From positions 24,471-88,470 of the forward strand of contig JAFWDS010000033.1 in assembly GCA_017516075.1 (NCBI GenBank): a stretch of 64,000 nt of DNA, given 5' to 3'. Within the stretch, counting starts at the first letter, position 1. Each line of letters opens with the position of its first letter. Both the position numbers and the translations under genes were made by a program. Origin of the DNA: Candidatus Saccharimonadota bacterium. Lineage in GTDB: Bacteria; Patescibacteriota; Saccharimonadia; Saccharimonadales; Saccharimonadaceae. Positions 25,207 through 33,282 of the stretch are shown here, in pieces. The notes under the pieces were generated by a model. That model ran no database searches. It worked only from the letters and a program-made list of their open reading frames with translations, and had not been told where the DNA came from.

Positions 25207-26241
25207 ATGAATCCGCAAGATAATCCACAAATAATGATGCCGAACCAGCCGATGCCGCAAGGTCAGCCTGTGATGCCTGGGGTGCAAAGTGGCCCGCAGA
25301 TTATGATGCCGGAGCAATCTGCGATGCAAGGACAACCGCAGATTATGATGCCACAGGGGCAACCTCAGGTTATGATGCCGCAAGGACAACCTCAGGTTGC
25401 GATGCCCGGACAGCAGGCGATGCCTGGACAGCAAGGGATGCCTGGGCAACAGGCGATGCCTGGACAGCCGGGGATGCAAAATATGACGGCTGCGAATTTG
25501 GGTTCGGCGGCGATTGCGGCGAACCAAATTGCGCCAACATCTGTGAACAAAGATGTGCCGACGTCGACGCAGGCAACGCTGCAGATTTCGGAGTTACGCG
25601 ATAATGTAGTGATTATGAAAGATGGTTCTTTTAGGGCAGTGGTGGCTTGTAAGTCGATTAACTTTGATTTGATGTCTGATATGGAGCGAGAAGGTGTAGA
25701 GTATTCTTACCAGAATTTTTTGAATTCCTTGAAGTTTACAACGCAGATTATGATTAGGTCGCAAAGAGTAGATATTGGGCCATATTTGCAGCGTTTGTCG
25801 GAAATTCGCAGGAACAATGATAATATGCTGCTCGGTGTTTTGATGGATGATTATATTAATTTCGTAGATATCTTGTCTCAGGAAGCGAACATTATGGACA
25901 AATCGTTTTTTGTGATTATTCCGTATTATACTTCGGCGGATGCTGAGAAGATGCTGCAACAGACCAAGAATTTCTTTAAGAGTTTTTCGAAGGCCAAGAC
26001 GCCGGAGGTGACGAGGATTGATAGAGCAACATACGACAAGGCGATGACAGAAATCAATAATCGTGTCGATTCGGTGATGTCGGGTCTGTTCCAGATAGGC
26101 GTGCATTCGGTGAGGCTAAATACGAAGGAATTGGCGGAGCTATATTATAACTTTAATAATCCAGATACGGCGGTGAGGGAGCCATTGGTGGATTTTTCGA
26201 AGCTAGCAACGATGTACGTGAAAAAAGGAGAGCAAGCATGA
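25207..26241 (+). CDS. TraC/VirB4 N-terminal-domain-like protein with MPxGQ repeats
   Basis: 344 residues. The first 95 are a low-complexity region of repeated MPQGQP and MPGQQ units. A folded domain follows (about 125-335): LQISELRDNVVIMKDGSFRA, VDIGPYLQRLSEI and KSFFVIIPYYT resemble the N-terminal part of TraC/VirB4 proteins, which contacts the membrane channel. The ATPase part is encoded by the next gene, so VirB4 appears split into two polypeptides. It sits 3 nt behind prgI and 57 nt before the ATPase gene. No membrane span is present. Confidence 0.72.
   Translation: MNPQDNPQIMMPNQPMPQGQPVMPGVQSGPQIMMPEQSAMQGQPQIMMPQGQPQVMMPQGQPQVAMPGQQAMPGQQGMPGQQAMPGQPGMQNMTAANLGSAAIAANQIAPTSVNKDVPTSTQATLQISELRDNVVIMKDGSFRAVVACKSINFDLMSDMEREGVEYSYQNFLNSLKFTTQIMIRSQRVDIGPYLQRLSEIRRNNDNMLLGVLMDDYINFVDILSQEANIMDKSFFVIIPYYTSADAEKMLQQTKNFFKSFSKAKTPEVTRIDRATYDKAMTEINNRVDSVMSGLFQIGVHSVRLNTKELAELYYNFNNPDTAVREPLVDFSKLATMYVKKGEQA
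25210..25480 (+). repeat. MPQGQP/MPGQQ coding repeat
   Basis: Imperfect tandem units such as atgccgcaaggacaacctca and atgcctggacagcag recur about 15 times. Codons vary between units, so the repeat is selected at protein level and is not a fresh slippage tract. Confidence 0.75.
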
Positions 26242-26298
26242 TCGCGGCGCTGATGCTTGCTCTAAAGAAAGTGAGTTGTTTGAAAGGAGCTATTAATT

Positions 26299-28122
26299 AT
26301 GGGTAAAAAGAAGAAACTGACGGCGGCAGAGATAGCAGCGCAAAACGAAGCGATGGAGGCGGCGGAAATCCAGCGAGCTTTTGAACAGGGTACGAACACG
26401 CTGAGAGATTTGATTTCGCCATCGGCTATCGAAATACACTCAGATTATTTTAGGCTTGGTAATAAATACGGCAGAACGATGTATGTTTATGGATATCCAA
26501 GGATGCTCTATACTGGGTGGCTTTCGCCGATTATTAATATCGACGAGGTGCTTGATGTGTCGATGTATATTTATCCGGTAGAATCAGCGGTGATTATGAA
26601 AAACTTGCGCACAAAGGTGACGCAGCTTGAGGCTTCGATGAATATCAACATGGAAAAGGGCAAGGTGCGTGATCCGGAGCTGGAGGCGGCGATTTCTGAT
26701 GCCGAGGAACTTCGTGACCAATTGCAGCTAGGGGCAGAAAAGTTCTTCCGATTTGGACTATATATTACATTGTGGGCGGATTCTCTAGATGAGATGAAAT
26801 TTGTACAGCAGAAAATTGAGACGATTTTTGGTCAGCAGATGGTGTTTTCGAAGGTAGCAAATTCACAACAAGAGCAGGGGCTAAACTCGATTATGCCACA
26901 GTGCTTGGATCAATTGCAGATTCGACGGAATATGAATACTGGTGCGATTTCGACATCATTCCCGTTTACGTCAGCAGATTTGACGCAAGATAAGGGAATT
27001 TTGTATGGCATCAACATGCATAATAATGGTTTGGTGATTTTTGATCGGTTTAGTTTAGAAAATGCCAACATGGTGGTGTTTGCGAAATCTGGTGCAGGTA
27101 AATCGTTCACAGTGAAACTCGAGGCTCTGCGGTCGATGATGGTGGGCGCAGAAGTTTTGATTATTGACCCTGAAAATGAATATCAGAAACTAAGCGATGC
27201 GGTGGGCGGGTCGTATATTAGGTTGTCTCTTAATTCGGATGTGAGAATTAACCCATTTGATCTTCCTAAGGTGGTGGATGCGGAAGATTCTGATGATGCT
27301 TTGCGTGCGAATTTGGTGACGCTGCATGGGTTGTTTAGATTGATGCTAGGGGGGAATCAGATTTCTAGCGGTGGAAGCGTGGTGCCGGCATTGACAGCGG
27401 CGGAAGAGGCAGATTTGGACCAGGCCTTGATTGATACTTATGCGAGGGCCGGGATTACGTCGGACCCGTTGACGCACCAGTCGACTCCGCCGACGATTGC
27501 GAATCTATACGATACTTTGCTACATATGGAAGGAACTGGGCCGCAACTGGCACAGAGGCTGCGCAAATACACCACGGGTACGTTTGCGGGGATTTTCTCG
27601 CAACAGTCGAATGTTGACATCAATAATCAGATGGTGGTGTTTAACATTCGCGATCTCGAAGATGAGCTAAGGCCGGTGGCGATGTATATTGTGCTTTCAC
27701 ATATTTGGAATATTGTGAGGGCGTCGCAGAAAAAGCGTCTTCTAATCGTGGATGAGGCGTGGCAGCTGATGAAATATGAAGATTCGGCGAATTTCTTGTT
27801 CTCGCTAGCGAAGCGTGCACGTAAATATTATCTGGGTCTCACAACGATTACGCAGGACGTGGAAGATTTCATGAGTACTAAAATGGGTCGCGCGATTGTG
27901 GGAAACTCGTCGATGCAGCTTCTTTTGAAGCAATCGGTGTCGGCGGTGGATGTGCTATCTGATGTGTTTAAATTGACCGAAGAAGAGAAGAGAAGATTGT
28001 CGAATTTCCCAGTAGGGCAAGGGTTGTTCTTTGCCGGACAGAATCACGTACATATTCAGATTATTGCGTCAGAAACTGAAGAGAGTTTGATTACAACCAA
28101 TCCAGGTGCAAAGAAAGCATAA
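26299..28122 (+). CDS. VirB4/TraC-family T4SS ATPase
   Basis: 607 residues. After an N-terminal linker (about 30-240) the P-loop domain holds Walker A FAKSGAGKSFTVKLEALRSM, the adjacent VLIIDPENEYQKL, Walker B LLIVDEAWQLMKYE and the TraC-type GLTTITQDVEDFM with GNSSMQLLLKQS. This is the energising ATPase of type IV secretion or pilus assembly, bound to the inner face of the membrane. Ribosome site AAAGGAG lies 8 nt before the ATG. No VirD4-type coupling protein, relaxase or VirB11 lies nearby, so the machine may serve pili, protein export or DNA uptake and not classical conjugation. Confidence 0.92.
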   Translation: MGKKKKLTAAEIAAQNEAMEAAEIQRAFEQGTNTLRDLISPSAIEIHSDYFRLGNKYGRTMYVYGYPRMLYTGWLSPIINIDEVLDVSMYIYPVESAVIMKNLRTKVTQLEASMNINMEKGKVRDPELEAAISDAEELRDQLQLGAEKFFRFGLYITLWADSLDEMKFVQQKIETIFGQQMVFSKVANSQQEQGLNSIMPQCLDQLQIRRNMNTGAISTSFPFTSADLTQDKGILYGINMHNNGLVIFDRFSLENANMVVFAKSGAGKSFTVKLEALRSMMVGAEVLIIDPENEYQKLSDAVGGSYIRLSLNSDVRINPFDLPKVVDAEDSDDALRANLVTLHGLFRLMLGGNQISSGGSVVPALTAAEEADLDQALIDTYARAGITSDPLTHQSTPPTIANLYDTLLHMEGTGPQLAQRLRKYTTGTFAGIFSQQSNVDINNQMVVFNIRDLEDELRPVAMYIVLSHIWNIVRASQKKRLLIVDEAWQLMKYEDSANFLFSLAKRARKYYLGLTTITQDVEDFMSTKMGRAIVGNSSMQLLLKQSVSAVDVLSDVFKLTEEEKRRLSNFPVGQGLFFAGQNHVHIQIIASETEESLITTNPGAKKA

Positions 28123-28123
28123 T

Positions 28124-28161
28124 TTAGCACTCTTGCATTTGGAGTGCTAGTAGTGTATAAT
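28124..28161 (+). promoter_or_regulatory. CIRCE operator and promoter of dnaJ
   Basis: TTAGCACTC (28124-28132), 9 nt, GAGTGCTAG (28142-28150) is a near-perfect CIRCE (one mismatch at the last base). TATAAT (28156-28161) follows, ending 7 nt before the ATG. HrcA control is expected, together with groES. Confidence 0.9.
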
Positions 28162-28168
28162 GGTTTTT

Positions 28169-29086
28169 ATGGCTAGTAAACGAGATTATTATGAAGTTCT
28201 TGGCGTGTCAAAAAACGCATCTGATGACGAAATAAAAAAGGCTTATAGGAAGCTGGCGGTGAAATATCATCCAGATAAGAATCCCGGGGATAAAGAAGCC
28301 GAGGCGAAGTTTAAAGAGATTAATGAGGCGCATGACGTGCTTTCTGACAAGCAAAAGCGGGCACGTTATGATCAATTTGGGCATGCAGGTGTAGGAGGGG
28401 CTTCTGGCAATCCATTCGGGGCTGGCGGAAATCCATTTGCTGGCGGAGCATTTAATTATAATGGTCAGACGTTTAACTTTGATTTTGGTGGTGCTGGTGG
28501 GTCGATGTTTGATGATATTTTGGGTAGTATTTTTGGCAATGGAGCGAGAAGGGCGAGGCGTGGTGCAGATTATCAGACATCTGTGACTTTGACATTTGAG
28601 GAAGCTATTTTTGGAACAAATAAGAAAGTATCGACAAATAGTGGAGAAGAAATTAAGTTGAAAATCCCCGCAGGAATCGACGATGGAATGTCGATTCGTT
28701 TGCATGGTAAGGGTGGTCCGGCGCCAGAGGGCGGAACGGAACCAGGTGATTTATATGTAAAGATTCGGGTAAAACCGCATAAACATCTGACAAGGGAAGG
28801 GGCGATTATTCTATCTGAAGAGCGTATTAGTATGGTGGACGCGGCGCTTGGGTGCGAAATAGATGTGGAGACAGTGGATGGGACTGTGACGATGAAAGTC
28901 CCGGCAGGGACGCAGTCCGGGACGCCATTTAAACTTTCTGGGCATGGTGTGCCGTTTCGGGGCGATGGAGATAGAGGGCCACATATCGTGACGATTATTG
29001 TAGAAACGCCAAAGAATTTGTCGAAAAAGCAAAAAGAACTATTGGAAGAATTTAAAAATAGTAAGAAACGTGGGTTTTGGGGCTAG
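28169..29086 (+). CDS. DnaJ-family co-chaperone lacking the zinc finger (CbpA-type)
   Basis: 305 residues from [15 protein letters not shown]. The J domain has the HPD motif (YHPDKNPGD), followed by a Gly/Phe-rich stretch with GNPFGAGG. The CxxCxGxG zinc repeats of classical DnaJ are absent; the two C-terminal substrate domains follow directly ([34 protein letters not shown]), the type II arrangement. It would stimulate DnaK ATPase. The frame is open 3 codons upstream, but the chosen ATG lies 7 nt after TATAAT, as expected for a leaderless mRNA. CIRCE upstream supports heat-shock control. Confidence 0.92.
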   Translation: MASKRDYYEVLGVSKNASDDEIKKAYRKLAVKYHPDKNPGDKEAEAKFKEINEAHDVLSDKQKRARYDQFGHAGVGGASGNPFGAGGNPFAGGAFNYNGQTFNFDFGGAGGSMFDDILGSIFGNGARRARRGADYQTSVTLTFEEAIFGTNKKVSTNSGEEIKLKIPAGIDDGMSIRLHGKGGPAPEGGTEPGDLYVKIRVKPHKHLTREGAIILSEERISMVDAALGCEIDVETVDGTVTMKVPAGTQSGTPFKLSGHGVPFRGDGDRGPHIVTIIVETPKNLSKKQKELLEEFKNSKKRGFWG

Positions 29087-29091
29087 AGGTT

Positions 29092-29406
29092 TTAGCTATT
29101 TAATAATAGTTTGATATTTCGGCGAGAATAGACTATTCTATAGATGATTACTTCGTGTTTGTCGGAGTTTACGATATAAATTGCAGTGTAGTTTCCAAAA
29201 TGACTGAATCTGAATTCGTATTTGTCATGCATGATGTGTGCTGGGTTTGCTTCTGGGAAAAAAGCCAGTTTTGCGCATTTGTCTAGAATGCCGTTTGTAA
29301 CTTTTTTGGCTGCGAGGGGGTTTTCTAATACGTTATAAATATAGTCGTAGATTTGTAACAGATCAAAATCTGCTTGGTCGTTCATTTTTACGACGTATTT
29401 TTTCAT
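29092..29406 (-). CDS. RelE/ParE-family toxin
   Basis: 104 residues. KYVVKMNDQADFDLLQIYDY starts the RelE/ParE fold, KLAFFPEANPA is the conserved middle, and YTAIYIVNSDKHEVIIYRIV with a following YSRR contains the C-terminal basic residues. Such toxins cut mRNA on the ribosome (RelE) or inhibit gyrase (ParE); which applies here cannot be told. Its ATG overlaps the stop of the antitoxin gene by 4 nt, the normal order and coupling for this class. It is convergent with dnaJ, 5 nt away. Confidence 0.87.
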   Translation of the reverse strand: MKKYVVKMNDQADFDLLQIYDYIYNVLENPLAAKKVTNGILDKCAKLAFFPEANPAHIMHDKYEFRFSHFGNYTAIYIVNSDKHEVIIYRIVYSRRNIKLLLNS

Positions 29407-29765
29407 AGGGTAGAAACCTCTTGAATCATTGCTGCGCGGATTTTTCTGGATTCTTTGAACTCTTTTTCACGCTCTTTGATGTGGGTTTTAACATCATCGA
29501 TGGAGTAGCGAATACCGGTATCGTTTTCTATGCTTTCGTTTAGTAGTTTTTCTAGTTCTGCTTTGGTTTGAATGTTCATGTTTTCTGGTAAGGAACGTTC
29601 TGCCTTGGCTAGCTTTGCTTCGAAGGGGACACCACCTTCTTTAATGGTTTTTCGCATAGTCATATTGACCAAGTCGGAGATGGTCAGTCCTAATTCTTTG
29701 AGAACTTGCTCTGCCTGCTCTTTTACTTCAGTATCTATTCTTATATGGATATCCGTTGTTGCCAT
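29403..29765 (-). CDS. RelB/DinJ-family antitoxin
   Basis: 120 residues, longer than the usual 80-90. DIHIRIDTEVKEQAEQVLKE is the ribbon-helix-helix DNA-binding and dimerisation part, followed by LGLTISDLVNMTMRKTI, typical of RelB/DinJ. The C-terminal half should wrap the toxin. Ribosome site AGGAG lies 7 nt before the ATG. A palindrome lies directly upstream of the -10 box and is probably the autoregulatory operator. Confidence 0.87.
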   Translation of the reverse strand: MATTDIHIRIDTEVKEQAEQVLKELGLTISDLVNMTMRKTIKEGGVPFEAKLAKAERSLPENMNIQTKAELEKLLNESIENDTGIRYSIDDVKTHIKEREKEFKESRKIRAAMIQEVSTL

Positions 29766-29782
29766 AATTGCTCCTTTTTTCT

Positions 29783-29812
29783 ATTATACCACAAAATATC
29801 CACATTGTGGAT
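29783..29812 (-). promoter_or_regulatory. promoter and probable operator of the toxin-antitoxin pair
   Basis: TATAAT on the minus strand (29783-29788) and, 9 nt further up, the palindrome ATCCACA T TGTGGAT (29798-29812) in the spacer region. This is where RelB-type ribbon-helix-helix repressors usually bind. Confidence 0.6.
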
Positions 29813-29866
29813 GAGACGACAATGGACGATACTGATGAATATTTGCTTAAAAGTGTGTTTGTTGTG

Positions 29867-30085
29867 TTAAATAATTAGTCTAGTTTCGACAAGACCGGTG
29901 GTGACGTTTCGGACGACGAGGTCGACGCCGTTTGAAGCGCGTTCGATGCGGTGGGTGACCCAGCCGGAAGAATTGCGTACGACAAGGGAATTTGAGACTA
30001 AACTCCCTTCGATATAAGAACAGGAGCCATCTGGTGCATGATAGATGACTCCATTTCTGACTAGCATTTCTTCTAAACGTCCCAT
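29867..30085 (-). CDS. small beta-rich protein of unknown function
   Basis: 72 residues from MGRLEEML, chosen because GGAGG lies 8 nt upstream; an in-frame ATG five codons earlier has none. Alternating hydrophobic and polar residues (GSLVSNSLVVRNSSGWVTHR, VDLVVRNVTTGLVETRLI) suggest a small beta sheet. No signal peptide, cysteine motif or known domain is recognised. Confidence 0.55.
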   Translation of the reverse strand: MGRLEEMLVRNGVIYHAPDGSCSYIEGSLVSNSLVVRNSSGWVTHRIERASNGVDLVVRNVTTGLVETRLII

Positions 30086-30204
30086 CGGACTTACCTCCAC
30101 ACTGAATTATTAAGTTATTTTAATATAGTTTACTCGGATTTCGAGAAAATGCAAGAGGGAAAATGATTTTGTGGAGTGGGCAGATAGCTCGGGATAATGA
30201 GGTA

Positions 30205-33087
30205 TTATGAACTACCTAGTATACATCGTATAGAGAGACCGTAGCTGCGATCGCTGAGGCCGCTGCGGACGCTTGTAGCGCGCACGTGGCGACTGTACAT
30301 AATGAGGGTACTGGTCCAAGTAGAAGACCAGAAGTAGCCGTTCGTACCAAGATCGATCCGCGAGCTACCACTGTTAAGATAGCCCGACAAGGGAGTAGAT
30401 AAGGCGGTGTTATGTGCGACAGCTGCTGTTAAAGCAGTTTGTCCTCCTAGAGTACCGCCACCGCTGTAAGCGGAATAGAGGGCGCTGAATTCTCCAGTAT
30501 AATTTGGTAAATGCCAACCAGCGGGGCAGATGTCACCCTCTATATCGCGATAGGAGCTGGTGTTGGGGTCGCTGGATGGGGAGCCGGTGGAGCTAGTACC
30601 ACTACCCCAGCAATAGGTGCCGGCAGAAGTAGCACAATAGTTGTAATAAACGCCTACTTTACCACTGCCAAGCCCAAAGGTAACAGGAGCGATGTCGTCT
30701 TTGAAACTAGCGGCTGCCTGGGGGACGGAATAACTGTAGCTACTGGTCCACTCGGAGCCGGAAAGACCGGCGGTGGGGTATTGGTCGGTAGTAGTGCCAG
30801 TGCTGGTGCCTTTGAGGTAGGCGAGCTGGGCGTCGGTAGCATTGGTGTTAGTGGAACTGAGTGTGTTAATCACGGTAGAGCTCGTGAGGTCTAGTCTGAG
30901 GTTATCCAGCATCCAAATGTTGCCATCACAGAGCCTGGCTACATAGTAGGCTTCGTTATCGCGCGGGTCGTAGACCAGCTGTGGAATGACAGCTTCGTTC
31001 TTACAGTTACTGGAGACTGGGTCTGTGGGGACGGTGAGAGTAGAGATACTCGTGGTAGCCTCCTGGCCTGTAACTGTAATAGTGGCGTCGCTCACTACGG
31101 TATAGGTAGTAGTGGGAGCGGATGAATTTGCTATAGTACCAGCAGTGGCAGACCAACTGTTTAGTCCATATTTGGTCGGAAAGACGCCGGAGATTTGGTA
31201 TTCTCCGCCTAGGACCTGAGTAGTTTGTCCATTAGTATAGGTAGTGCCGTCAAAATAGATGCCGGTGGCGCCCGCGCCTATGTTAAAGGTGATGGTATAG
31301 ACCTTGTCCCACTGAGCGTAGAGAGTAACGGTAGTAGCAGCAGTACCAGTTCTGGCATAGTACTGGGCAGCATCCTGATAGCTGGTGCCACTACCGTCTG
31401 GCTCGGTGTTCCAGCTATTAAAGGCGTAACCAGTGCGAGAAAAGCCATTAGTGGGTAGGGTGTTTAGTGTATTGGCGTTGTAAGTCTGGCTACTCATAGT
31501 ACCAGTAGCGTCACTGGCATTCTTATTAAAGGTGATGGTGGTAGAGCCGGTATTATCCTGTCTAGCGACGCAACGTACGGAGAAACCTCTGCCGCGTGGT
31601 GAATTGGAAGAATTGTAATAAGTGGGATAAAGGCCAGAACTATAAAAGTATGGAGCATAGGCAACGGAACTGCTATAAACTGTACTGGTCCAATATCTGC
31701 CATAAGTACCTAGTTGAGTGGGCGCTGAGGTGCCATTTTTATAGCCAGCGGCAACCATATACATAGGGTTGTTTCTAATATTAATCCAGCCAGTGCTGTT
31801 GTCTGGATTATATGTTGCAGTGCCAGTACCAGTGATATAGTTCTGTGCCAAACCTTCATTGACCCAAGTATAGTTAATCTCACTGTAGTAGCCTGGGTCG
31901 GTGCTAGTAGTACTGGTTCTACTTGCTGGCAATCTCCAGCCAGCGGGGCAAATGGAATCTGGTGCAGTAGCATAGTTTGCCGTGAGAGAACTGGTATCAT
32001 TAGAGGCTACAGCGGCGGACCAGTTGTAATAGTTTCCTAAATGATAATGAGGACAGGTACCGTCCGTGTGGGCGGTTTCGCAGGCAGACTTGGTGGTATA
32101 GCTAGTAGTAGAACCAGAAGTAGAAACATAATGGTAAACATAACCATAATCAAAGGAGGCAGGAGCGGTACTAGTATTAGTGCCATAGTCTGTGGCAGTA
32201 GTAACGGTAGCAGTGTTGGGTGTCCAAGTAGCCGTAGTGTCTAGCGTAGTCCAACCCAGGTCAGTGTTGGCGTGGGTAAGAGCAGAGACATTAGTGGGTG
32301 TAGTTTCTAAGTCTAGATCTAGGTTCTGCGTCATCCAGACTCTGCCGTCTTTCATTTTAGCGACATAGTATTCTTTCCAATCACGGTTGTCTTTGAGTTT
32401 GTACTGCCTGCCTTCTATCATGGAGTCAATGATGGCGGCACTATTAGTGCCACTTAAATCTTGCATACAAAGAGCATCACCAATAGTAGTAGCAGCAGAA
32501 TTACAGCCTAAGTTAGCGATAGCAGTAATCACAAAAGTATTCTCATAGGAACCAGTAGTAGTCTCCGTGGTAGCTCTAGCGCCAATGGCTAGAGTGTAGT
32601 TGCCAGTAGTATTATCGGTACTAGTTTGATCTATGATATCACCGTTACCGCTAGGGGCTGGGCGGAAGGAAGTATTATCACTAGAATTAAATTTACTAGG
32701 AAGATAACCCCACATATTATTATATTGAGTGTTAGACGCATTAGAAAAGTCATTTTCAGTGAGAGCTGAAGAGATAGAAGTAAACTTCTTGGTATTATCT
32801 ACAGTGTGAACGAGACTAGTAGCATCAGCTCCAGTGGAGGCAGAATAAACTCCGAGAGTATATCCACCCGCACCTGACAAAGTAACAGAAATATCTATAC
32901 TGCTAGATTTAGCAAAAGTGCCACTACTAGATTTTGGGATGAGATTTAAAACTACGCTGTTGCTGCTGACACTTAAGGAAACCGAGTTATCTGCGAAGAC
33001 TGATTCTGGGCGAAAATAGCAAACGAAAAAGCTAGCCAGAAGTGGCATGAAGAATGCGAGAAACAATTTATTTGTATTTCTTTTCAC
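30205..33087 (-). CDS. large secreted surface protein with two FISUMP domains and InlB-type repeats
   Basis: 960 residues, GTG start with AGGTG upstream. A signal peptide (LFLAFFMPLLASFFVCYF ... VFA) is followed by a beta-sandwich-like region (about 35-195). FISUMP domain 1 (about 225-515) has WKEYYVAKMKDGRVWMTQNL and ends YGRYWTSTVYSSSV ... GFSVRCVARQD. InlB-type repeats (about 525-675: GYAFNSWNTEPDGSGTSY, VTLYAQWDK) form the middle. FISUMP domain 2 (about 690-960) has DPRDNEAYYVARLCDGNIWM and ends GYFWSSTWTSTLIM ... LSIRCILGSS. It is probably a long adhesin on the cell surface, with two lectin-like modules separated by a stalk. No sorting motif is visible. Homologous in design to the protein at 8803-10566. 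Confidence 0.82.
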   Translation of the reverse strand: MKRNTNKLFLAFFMPLLASFFVCYFRPESVFADNSVSLSVSSNSVVLNLIPKSSSGTFAKSSSIDISVTLSGAGGYTLGVYSASTGADATSLVHTVDNTKKFTSISSALTENDFSNASNTQYNNMWGYLPSKFNSSDNTSFRPAPSGNGDIIDQTSTDNTTGNYTLAIGARATTETTTGSYENTFVITAIANLGCNSAATTIGDALCMQDLSGTNSAAIIDSMIEGRQYKLKDNRDWKEYYVAKMKDGRVWMTQNLDLDLETTPTNVSALTHANTDLGWTTLDTTATWTPNTATVTTATDYGTNTSTAPASFDYGYVYHYVSTSGSTTSYTTKSACETAHTDGTCPHYHLGNYYNWSAAVASNDTSSLTANYATAPDSICPAGWRLPASRTSTTSTDPGYYSEINYTWVNEGLAQNYITGTGTATYNPDNSTGWINIRNNPMYMVAAGYKNGTSAPTQLGTYGRYWTSTVYSSSVAYAPYFYSSGLYPTYYNSSNSPRGRGFSVRCVARQDNTGSTTITFNKNASDATGTMSSQTYNANTLNTLPTNGFSRTGYAFNSWNTEPDGSGTSYQDAAQYYARTGTAATTVTLYAQWDKVYTITFNIGAGATGIYFDGTTYTNGQTTQVLGGEYQISGVFPTKYGLNSWSATAGTIANSSAPTTTYTVVSDATITVTGQEATTSISTLTVPTDPVSSNCKNEAVIPQLVYDPRDNEAYYVARLCDGNIWMLDNLRLDLTSSTVINTLSSTNTNATDAQLAYLKGTSTGTTTDQYPTAGLSGSEWTSSYSYSVPQAAASFKDDIAPVTFGLGSGKVGVYYNYCATSAGTYCWGSGTSSTGSPSSDPNTSSYRDIEGDICPAGWHLPNYTGEFSALYSAYSGGGTLGGQTALTAAVAHNTALSTPLSGYLNSGSSRIDLGTNGYFWSSTWTSTLIMYSRHVRATSVRSGLSDRSYGLSIRCILGSS

Positions 33088-33193
33088 TTAAAACACACCT
33101 ATTTGTTAATATATGACCTTTATGTCTTTCTTATTTTATAATGCTTATTTATAAAATGCAAGAGTTTTTGTGGAAGTTTGGTGGATTTTGTGG

Positions 33194-33262
33194 TATAATA
33201 AGGGTGGAAATTTATTAATTTGAAATTATTTGTTAAAGGGCTGATATAAGGAAAATATCAGC
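33194..33262 (+). promoter_or_regulatory. promoter and leader hairpin of rny
   Basis: TGGTATAAT (TATAAT 33194-33199) starts a leader of about 75 nt containing a perfect hairpin GCTGATAT (33240-33247), aaggaaa, ATATCAGC (33255-33262), 20 nt before the ATG. A leader hairpin on an RNase gene could be a self-regulatory site. Confidence 0.5.
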
Positions 33263-33282
33263 AAACAATTAGAAAGGGTAAT

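Noticed and set aside
8803..33087. Complete diversity-generating retroelement in the window
   Set aside because: No reverse transcriptase (YxDD) and no template repeat were found; only target-like ends are present, so a full element is not claimed.
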